Of a stretch of 5,046 bases of DNA, positions 1 to 5,046 are shown in pieces (the stretch's first letter is position 1; every line of letters starts with the position of its first letter). The stretch comes from Candidatus Hecatellales archaeon (GTDB lineage: Archaea > Thermoproteota > Bathyarchaeia > Hecatellales > Hecatellaceae). A model generated the notes under the pieces. The model saw only the letters and a list, made by a program, of their open reading frames with translations. It was not told the origin of the DNA and did not search any database. A program made the translations under genes and the position numbers. The stretch is from the NCBI GenBank assembly GCA_003662515.1, contig QMYF01000061.1:1-5046 (forward strand). The letters run 5' to 3'.

Positions 1-60
1 GAAGAATATTTGGCTGGAAGGTTTAGGCAGGTTTTCGGTTTGAGGCCGCAGGAGGCTTGA
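1..60 (+). CDS. 3' end of an unidentified upstream gene (partial)
   Basis: The frame from base 1 is open for 19 codons and closes with TGA at 58-60, giving the C-terminal tail EEYLAGRFRQVFGLRPQEA. The tail is charged and probably helical, and it carries no motif that identifies a family. The stop codon overlaps the TTG start of cofC in the arrangement TTGA, a 4-bp overlap typical of translationally coupled operon genes. This is the main reason to think the reading frame is real. By context it could be another F420 gene or an unrelated operon partner, but the visible part does not show which. Confidence 0.5.
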   Translation, partial: EEYLAGRFRQVFGLRPQEA

Positions 61-707
61 AGCTCCACGTCCTAATCCCCATGAAAAGCCTGAAGGCTTC
101 CAAAAGCCGTTTAGCCTCCATCCTAAACCTTGAAGAGCGGAAAAAGCTTACCCTCTGCATGCTCCAGGACATGGCTGAAACCCTGCGGAAGGCTAAGCCT
201 CCCGTAAGCAAAATTTTCCTAGCCACCTCAGACCTTAAACTCTTGGACTTGGCTGAAACCCTTGGCATGGAGCCTCTCCGCGAAAACGCCGACCTCGGAG
301 TTAACAGTGCCGTAAGTTTAGGGGTTAAACGCTGCCTTGAGGAGAGGGGGGACGCCTTGCTGGTTCTCCCCGGAGACCTCCCCCTCCTCTCGCCTGGAGA
401 CCTGCAGGTTTTAGCGGAGCTTGGCCAGGCTGAAAACTCGCTGGTGATCACGCCCTCCCTAAGGTTTGATGGAACCAACGCCCTGCTGCTTCACCCCCCC
501 AACCTTATGGAAACCTCCTATGACAGGGACAGCTTTAAAAACCATTTAGCCTCCGCCCTAAGCAGAAGCCTCACCGTTAAGGTTTACCTTTCCCTCCGCG
601 TTATGCTCGACCTAGACCTTCCCGAAGACCTTCAACACTTTTTAAGGCTTAAAGCTGGCCTGAACACTGAAACCTATAGGTTTGCTGCAGGGTTGAGGCT
701 GGTGTAA
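57..707 (+). CDS. cofC: CofC-family 2-phospho-L-lactate guanylyltransferase (coenzyme F420 biosynthesis)
   Basis: CofC is a cytoplasmic nucleotidyltransferase that joins GTP to 2-phospho-L-lactate, releasing pyrophosphate, to make lactyl-2-diphospho-5'-guanosine, which CofD then transfers to Fo. Some relatives use phosphoenolpyruvate or 3-phosphoglycerate instead, and the sequence does not tell which acid is used here. The 216 residues match the usual family length. Visible motifs are the N-terminal strand VLIPMKSLK with KSRLA (residues 16-20), the metal-site region LPGDLPLLSPGDL (104-116), FDGTNALLLHPP (137-148), YDRDSFKNH (155-163) and LDLDLPEDL (184-192). The TTG start at 57 is chosen because the next in-frame start, ATG at 81, would remove the first beta strand. 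A GGAGG at 51-55 lies only 1 nt from this TTG, and a GAGG at 42-45 is 11 nt away, so neither is ideally spaced. The protein is very leucine-rich (49 of 216 by count). The next gene starts 3 bp downstream. Confidence 0.87.
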   Translation: MKLHVLIPMKSLKASKSRLASILNLEERKKLTLCMLQDMAETLRKAKPPVSKIFLATSDLKLLDLAETLGMEPLRENADLGVNSAVSLGVKRCLEERGDALLVLPGDLPLLSPGDLQVLAELGQAENSLVITPSLRFDGTNALLLHPPNLMETSYDRDSFKNHLASALSRSLTVKVYLSLRVMLDLDLPEDLQHFLRLKAGLNTETYRFAAGLRLV

Positions 708-710
708 GGC

Positions 711-1598
711 TTGCTGATAGGTGTGGCGACGAAGAATGCTGAATCCTGGTGTTCAAGGAAGATTATTGAGGCTTTAAAGGCGAGGGGGGCGGAGGTTTTA
801 GCCTTCTCCCTCTCCCAGGTGGTGGCGAGGGTAGGCTTTAAGGATGCCCCCGCCCTAGAAGCCAGAGAGGTTGACCTTTCAAGGTTGGGTTGCCTCCTTG
901 TGCGCCCTATAGGGCCTGGAAGCCTCGACGAAATAATTTTCCGCGTGGACCTGCTTCACAGGCTTGAAAGGCTTGGAGTTCCCGTGGTGAATAAGCCCTC
1001 GGCCATCGAGAGGGCTGTCGACAAATATTACGCTTTAACCCTACTGGAGGCAGCTGGCCTTAAGGTTCCCAAAACCGTGGTTACCGAGAGGCCTGGGGAA
1101 GCCTTCAAAGCTTTCCCCCAGCTGGGTGGAGACATTGTGATTAAACCTGTCTTCGGCTCGAGAGGTTTAGGGGTTACAAGGGCTTCAGACCAGGAGGCTG
1201 CAGGCCGAATTTTCAGGCTTCTCTCCTACAACCATTTCGTCCTCTACGAGCAGGAGTTTATCAGGCATGGCGGGAAGGACGTCCGCTGCTTCGTGATCGA
1301 CGGGCAGGTGGTGGCTTCGATGCTTAGGCTGGCTGGTGAAGGCTGGAAAACCAATGTGAGCCGGGGTGGAACCCCCATACCCTTCAAGCCTGGGAAAGTC
1401 CTAGAAGAAGCAGCCATTAAGGCTGCTGAAGCCTTAGGCTGCGAAATAGCCGGCGTAGACCTCATGGAAACTGCTGATGGAGAAATCTATGTTCATGAGG
1501 TTAACAGTCAGCCTGGCTTCCGGGGTCTTCAAACCTCCAGCGGGGTGGATATTGCAGGCCTGATAGCTGAATACCTTATAAGGAAGGCTAAACGTTAG
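711..1598 (+). CDS. RimK-family ATP-grasp alpha-L-glutamate ligase (CofF/MptN-like)
   Basis: This cytoplasmic ATP-grasp enzyme is expected to activate a carboxylate with ATP and join L-glutamate to it through an alpha-linkage. Archaeal relatives are CofF (caps the polyglutamate tail of F420) and MptN (adds glutamate to tetrahydromethanopterin). The position directly after cofC favours an F420 role, but the family also includes RimK and LysX-type ligases. The 295 residues are normal length. An N-terminal pre-ATP-grasp domain (about 1-100) is followed by the DKYYALTLLEAAGLKVPKT region (104-122). Next come the ATP-binding IKPVFGSRGLGV (144-155, K145), the EQEFI hinge (180-184), KDVRCFVIDG (189-198), KTNVSRGG (213-220) and the metal-binding GVDLMETADGEIYVHEVNSQPGF stretch (248-270), with D250, E263 and N265. 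TTG at 711 is preferred over GTG at 723 because it preserves the whole first strand, LIGVATKN. A weak GGTG at 701-704 precedes it by 6 nt. The 3' end overlaps the convergent reverse gyrase gene by 11 bp. Confidence 0.87.
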   Translation: MLIGVATKNAESWCSRKIIEALKARGAEVLAFSLSQVVARVGFKDAPALEAREVDLSRLGCLLVRPIGPGSLDEIIFRVDLLHRLERLGVPVVNKPSAIERAVDKYYALTLLEAAGLKVPKTVVTERPGEAFKAFPQLGGDIVIKPVFGSRGLGVTRASDQEAAGRIFRLLSYNHFVLYEQEFIRHGGKDVRCFVIDGQVVASMLRLAGEGWKTNVSRGGTPIPFKPGKVLEEAAIKAAEALGCEIAGVDLMETADGEIYVHEVNSQPGFRGLQTSSGVDIAGLIAEYLIRKAKR

Positions 1599-4500
1599 CT
1601 TCTAAAAGCTCTTTAAGCTCCTGATGCAGCCTCAGCAGGTGCTCATTGTAGTCTATTTCGCCTCTTTCAACCCTATCCATAACCTCCTCCAGCTTCCTCG
1701 TGAACTCCTCTGAAACCAGGCTTCCAAACCGCTGGGAAAGATAACTGTAAACTTTTATGCCTAGGCTTGTGGGGAAGAGGAACTTCTTCCTCTCAACCAG
1801 GTAACGGTGCTCAAGCAGCCTGCTCACGGTTACCGCGTAGGTGCTCGGCCTGCCGATGCCTCTCTCCTTCATCTGCTCTACAAGGCTTCCCTGTGTGAAG
1901 TAGGGCTTGGAAGGTATAAGCTTCAAGTCCTTACTGGAAACCTCGAATTCGCCTTCAGGCAGGGTTTCCACCTTGACAGGTATAAACCTGTAGAAGCCTT
2001 CCTTCAAAACCTCCACGGTAAACTCTTTCACCTCTTCAAAGTCTCCAACTTTAACCTTAAACCTCCTCTTTTTAACCTCCGCCTCCTGCGCCTGAGAGGC
2101 CATGAAACGCTTGAAAATTAGGTCGTAGAGGCGGAGATGCTTCCCGGTAAGCCTCCCCCTCAAGGCTCCAGTGTAAAGCATAAGTCTTAACTGTTCAACG
2201 TCCACCGGCCTTGTAGGCCTAATACATTCGTGGGCTCCAGCCTCACTCCACTTCCTCGGCTTGTAAAGCTCCTCCATCCCGTTTTCAGCCATGTAGCGGT
2301 GGGCCACCGACATGCCTGCCGTGGAAACCCTGATGGAATCCGTCCTATGGTAGGTTATCACACCGCTCTCGAAGAGGTCTTGGGCAAGCTGCATGGTGAG
2401 GTTGGCGTCAAACCCGAAGATGCGAGAAGCCTCCCTTATAAGGGCGTCTGTGGAGAGGGGTGGAGGAGGATTCACAGTTTCCACCCATTCCTCGCCTCCC
2501 TCCACCCTCACTTTTTCCAGGGTCTCGTAGAGCTCCTTCGCCTTCTCAGCGTCCGGAATGGTAAGTTTAACCTTGAAGCCGTCGGCTTGAACCGTTAGAA
2601 GACCCTGCTTCTTCTTCGCCTCCTCGGTGCGCTCTATTACCCAGCCTAAAACCGGGGTTTGCACCCGCCCGGCGGAAAGCCTCCTACTCCCAAAAATCTT
2701 CCAGAGGTGCTGGCTGAGCTCGAAGCCAACCCAACGGTCTGCCACCCTTCTAACCGTCTGTCCCTCCACTAGGTGGATGTCAAGGTTGCGGGTAGCCTTC
2801 AAAGCCTCGGTGAAGGCCCTCCTAGTCACCTCGTGAAACTCAGCTCGAACAATCCGGTCGTTGAAAGCTTTAAGCATGGACGCCACATCGTAGGCAATCT
2901 TCTCCCCTTCAGTGTCGGGGTCCGTGGCTAAAACAACCTCTTCAACCTCTTTAGCCAGCTCCCTTAAAGCCTCCACCACCGAAAGCTTATCCAAAAACTC
3001 TTCAGACTTACATCGCGGGCAGGTAGGCTCCCCTGTGAACTGTTCACCGCATTTAACGCATTTCTTTATGGTTTCGAAAATGGGAACCACGTATTCGTTG
3101 ACTTCCACTCCGTGGAAGCCTCTTCCAACGGTTAAATCGAAGATGTGTCCTCCCGTAGCCACAATGTTGATTACAAGGTTTTCAGCGTTAACCTCGTAAA
3201 CGGTGAGGTTTCCAACCTTCCTTCTGGCAGGCCTCCCGAAGAAGCCTGCTATGGTTCTCGCCTTATTCGGGCTTTCAACCACCACCATGATAGGCTTAAC
3301 AAGGCTTTTCTCCTCCTCGGTAATCCTGCCTGCTCTAAGCTCGCCTATCTTCCTTCGATCCCGATCTATTTCCTCGAAAAGCCTATTCAAGTCAACCTTC
3401 TCTACAGGCTTAAACTCCGCTTCGTCGAGGAACCAGGAAAGCCTACGTTTGAGGTCGTTGAAAGCCTTAACGTTGTCCACCACGAGGAAGGAGGCTCCCC
3501 GCGAAATCCCCCCGGCGAAAAGCCTGGAAGTCCTGCCTGAAGCCTGAAGGTATCCCGCCGCGTCAGCGATGAGCAAGGCGAAACCTTCAGGAGTCCGGTC
3601 CAGCCAAAGGTTCGGGCTCTCCTCAATACGCTTCAAAACTTCAGGCTTCATGAGGGCTTCCGCGAGGAACCGTCTAACCTCCTCGAGAAGCAGCCTAGCC
3701 TTCTCATTTTTCTCCGGGTCAACAGTCAGATACCTTTTAAGCTCCCATAAATACCTGTTAGCCTGGTTTGGTTCAAGGAAAGCCTTGACAGCAATCATCA
3801 CCGCGAAACATTGCGGAATGGTCATGGAGGAGAAGTCGAGGAGAATCCTGTTTTTCGGCACCCCGGCGAAAACCGCGTAGCGAATGGTTTGAGGGAGGTC
3901 TAAGCCCCTAGCCAAAGGATTTTTGGCGCTGGAGATCCCAACTAAAGCCTGAATTTCACCTTTGGTAAACTTTTCAATAAGCTTCTCATCCAGCTTCTCG
4001 TAGGATTCAGCTTCAACCCCAGCCTTCCTTAAGGCTTCCACTACTTCGCCTATTTTCTCCCTGCCCATGTCGGAGGGGATGAAAACTAGGGCGCCTCCGC
4101 CAAACCTTTTAACCAGGCTTACCGCAGCCTCAACAACATTTTCCTCGGCGGGGAAAACCGCTACATCTTCAACGTTCCTTATGCCCCCTATGGGCATTCC
4201 AACCTCGAAGCCGAGAAGGTAGCGGAAAAGCTTAACCCTCTTAGTTTTAGGCTTAGCCGTGGCTGAGGAGACAACGAGCAGCCCCCGACGTTTCCGTTTA
4301 ACCTTAACCGGCTGACCAGGCTTCTCCACAGCCTTAAGAGCCTCATCGATTTCCTCCCTGGTAAACCCGAGGAGCATGAGAACCTTATCCACGTTTTTAG
4401 CCTTCTTAAGCAGCGAATCCACATCGTCCACAAAGATGAAGTCGAAAGTTTTACCCTCAAGCAGGCTGAAGTTTTTCGAGAGAAACATGCTTGTGGCGAC

Positions 4501-4998
4501 GAGGATTTTGAAGTCGCCTTTAGCGATTCTCTCCTTAGCCTCCTTCTTCTCCCTGCTGGAGAGGTCTGCATGGTAGGCTACCACATTTCTGGCTCCAAGC
4601 CTCTTGAGAAGTCTTTCCACCTGAACCACGAGAATGGAGGTGGGAAGCATGATGTAGGTTCGCCCGCCAAGGAAGAGGGCGGCCACAGCGCCGAAAGTGG
4701 TTTTACCTATGCCTGTAGGCGCAAGAATGCTGAAGCTTCTCCCTAAAATAAGCCTCTTAGCCCAGTAAACTTGGAGGTTCCAAGGCTTCGAGCCAAACCT
4801 CTCCTCAAAAAACCTTTCAAACTCTTTAACTTTCTCCCTGAAATGGCAGTGTTTCCGGAGTTTCTGAAGTTTCTCCGGGAGGCTGCAGGGTTCAACCTCG
4901 TAGGGGAAGCAGACTGGGCATGGCAGCCCTTTCAAAAGTCTCTGGTCTTCCTCGCCTCTTCCACAGTTTGGGCAGACGTTGAGGTATAGGGCTTTCAA
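1588..4998 (-). CDS. rgy: Reverse gyrase (helicase-like domain fused to type IA topoisomerase)
   Basis: This enzyme introduces positive supercoils into DNA using ATP and is the hallmark gene of hyperthermophiles. At 1136 residues it is full length. The N-terminal zinc finger has C9, C12, C27 and C30. The SF2 helicase-like half shows Walker A APTGIGKT (93-100), the reverse-gyrase Walker B form DDVD (191-194), SAT (245-247), ARGLDLP (363-369) and QASGRTSR (485-492). The span between the last two motifs (about 380-470) is where the latch is expected. The topoisomerase half begins at about 570 with toprim VVVESPNKA (E575), then ATGGHIFDL (614-622), a second zinc finger (C647, C650, C660, C663) and TDPDTEGEK (D693, D695, E697). 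Further on are SAGRVQTP (775-782), ITYHRTDS with catalytic Y883, AHECIRP (922-928) and RGIGRPSTY (1046-1054). All key residues are present and there is no intein or frameshift. The TTG start is the only possible start codon between the upstream in-frame stop (5014-5016) and C9. The gene is transcribed alone, toward the cofactor genes. Confidence 0.98.
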   Translation of the reverse strand: MKALYLNVCPNCGRGEEDQRLLKGLPCPVCFPYEVEPCSLPEKLQKLRKHCHFREKVKEFERFFEERFGSKPWNLQVYWAKRLILGRSFSILAPTGIGKTTFGAVAALFLGGRTYIMLPTSILVVQVERLLKRLGARNVVAYHADLSSREKKEAKERIAKGDFKILVATSMFLSKNFSLLEGKTFDFIFVDDVDSLLKKAKNVDKVLMLLGFTREEIDEALKAVEKPGQPVKVKRKRRGLLVVSSATAKPKTKRVKLFRYLLGFEVGMPIGGIRNVEDVAVFPAEENVVEAAVSLVKRFGGGALVFIPSDMGREKIGEVVEALRKAGVEAESYEKLDEKLIEKFTKGEIQALVGISSAKNPLARGLDLPQTIRYAVFAGVPKNRILLDFSSMTIPQCFAVMIAVKAFLEPNQANRYLWELKRYLTVDPEKNEKARLLLEEVRRFLAEALMKPEVLKRIEESPNLWLDRTPEGFALLIADAAGYLQASGRTSRLFAGGISRGASFLVVDNVKAFNDLKRRLSWFLDEAEFKPVEKVDLNRLFEEIDRDRRKIGELRAGRITEEEKSLVKPIMVVVESPNKARTIAGFFGRPARRKVGNLTVYEVNAENLVINIVATGGHIFDLTVGRGFHGVEVNEYVVPIFETIKKCVKCGEQFTGEPTCPRCKSEEFLDKLSVVEALRELAKEVEEVVLATDPDTEGEKIAYDVASMLKAFNDRIVRAEFHEVTRRAFTEALKATRNLDIHLVEGQTVRRVADRWVGFELSQHLWKIFGSRRLSAGRVQTPVLGWVIERTEEAKKKQGLLTVQADGFKVKLTIPDAEKAKELYETLEKVRVEGGEEWVETVNPPPPLSTDALIREASRIFGFDANLTMQLAQDLFESGVITYHRTDSIRVSTAGMSVAHRYMAENGMEELYKPRKWSEAGAHECIRPTRPVDVEQLRLMLYTGALRGRLTGKHLRLYDLIFKRFMASQAQEAEVKKRRFKVKVGDFEEVKEFTVEVLKEGFYRFIPVKVETLPEGEFEVSSKDLKLIPSKPYFTQGSLVEQMKERGIGRPSTYAVTVSRLLEHRYLVERKKFLFPTSLGIKVYSYLSQRFGSLVSEEFTRKLEEVMDRVERGEIDYNEHLLRLHQELKELLEANV

Positions 4999-5001
4999 GG
5001 A

Positions 5002-5018
5002 CCCTCTAAACCCTCACC
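5002..5018 (-). promoter_or_regulatory. Possible ribosome-binding sequences before reverse gyrase
   Basis: On the minus strand GGTGAGGG (5018 to 5011) and GAGGG (5006 to 5002) resemble parts of the archaeal Shine-Dalgarno consensus GGAGGTGA. The first ends 12 nt before the TTG start, farther than usual. The second ends 3 nt before it, closer than usual. If transcription starts about 25 nt after the putative TATA box, neither would be fully included in the mRNA, and translation could be leaderless. The first also contains the TGA that closes the reading frame upstream, which limits the start to the TTG at 4998. Confidence 0.3.
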
Positions 5019-5021
5019 GAC

Positions 5022-5034
5022 GATAAAGTATAAG
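5022..5034 (-). promoter_or_regulatory. Putative archaeal TATA box of the reverse gyrase gene
   Basis: Read on the minus strand, this AT-rich stretch is CTTATACTTTATC, inside an otherwise mixed upstream region. Its centre lies about 30 nt before the TTG start of reverse gyrase. Archaeal transcription usually begins about 25 nt downstream of the TATA centre, so the transcript would be leaderless or carry only a few untranslated bases. The bases just upstream (CACAGT) are not a strong purine-rich BRE. Read on the plus strand the same bases (ATAAAGTATAAG) could also serve a rightward gene beyond the window edge. The call rests on position and composition only. Confidence 0.4.
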
Positions 5035-5046
5035 ACTGTGCTATTA

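Noticed and set aside
23..478. A 151-codon minus-strand open frame opposite cofC
   Set aside because: It is Ser/Arg-rich, has no motif, and sits antisense to a gene with clear CofC motifs.
1574..1583. Palindrome CCTTATAAGG near the convergent gene ends, considered as a terminator or operator
   Set aside because: It has no extended stem and no following T tract, and it lies within the coding sequence of the ligase. A 10-bp palindrome can occur by chance.
1807..3880. Several open frames of 69-131 codons on the plus strand opposite reverse gyrase
   Set aside because: They lie fully antisense to a gene whose conserved motifs run throughout, show no recognisable domain, and have low-complexity compositions typical of shadow frames.
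4188..4571. A 127-codon minus-strand open frame within the reverse gyrase helicase region
   Set aside because: It is an alternate frame of the same strand. The reverse gyrase frame here carries the DDVD and SAT motifs without interruption.
1588..4998. Possible intein, split gene or truncated topoisomerase in reverse gyrase
   Set aside because: The protein is a normal 1136 residues with both zinc fingers and all helicase and topoisomerase motifs in order, and no splice-junction motifs or extra block.
4999..5046. A tRNA or small RNA at the right edge
   Set aside because: Only 48 bases are available, with no cloverleaf arms or T-loop consensus. The content fits a promoter region better.

Overview
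The window most likely comes from a thermophilic or hyperthermophilic archaeon. The evidence is a full-length reverse gyrase, a gene restricted to (hyper)thermophiles, and a CofC-type guanylyltransferase of coenzyme F420 biosynthesis beside a RimK-type alpha-glutamate ligase, a pairing typical of archaea. All three complete genes appear to start with TTG. Base composition is roughly balanced. I cannot fix the lineage from sequence alone. A TACK or Bathyarchaeia-like archaeon, or a thermophilic euryarchaeote, would fit.

Layout: bases 1-1598 carry a rightward, tightly packed gene string. It consists of the last 19 codons of an unidentified gene, then cofC (4-bp overlap with that gene), then an ATP-grasp RimK-family alpha-L-glutamate ligase (3-bp gap). 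Bases 1588-4998 are one long leftward gene for reverse gyrase. It converges on the ligase gene and overlaps its 3' end by 11 bp. Bases 4999-5046 hold the reverse gyrase start region, with a plausible TATA box and possible ribosome-binding sequences. No non-coding stretch exceeds 50 bases, and I see no RNA gene, mobile element, CRISPR array or intein.

Function: cofC makes the activated, guanylylated C3-acid intermediate used to build the F420 side chain. The ligase next door belongs to the family that adds alpha-linked glutamate to F420 (CofF) or to tetrahydromethanopterin (MptN), so the rightward genes look like a small cofactor-maturation operon. Reverse gyrase is a separate function: ATP-dependent positive supercoiling for genome stability at high temperature.

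Gene content is ordinary for a thermophilic archaeon. The most unusual signal is at the oligonucleotide level. The hexamer AGGCTT/AAGCCT occurs about 45 times by hand count, against about 2.5 expected, on both strands and in all three reading frames.
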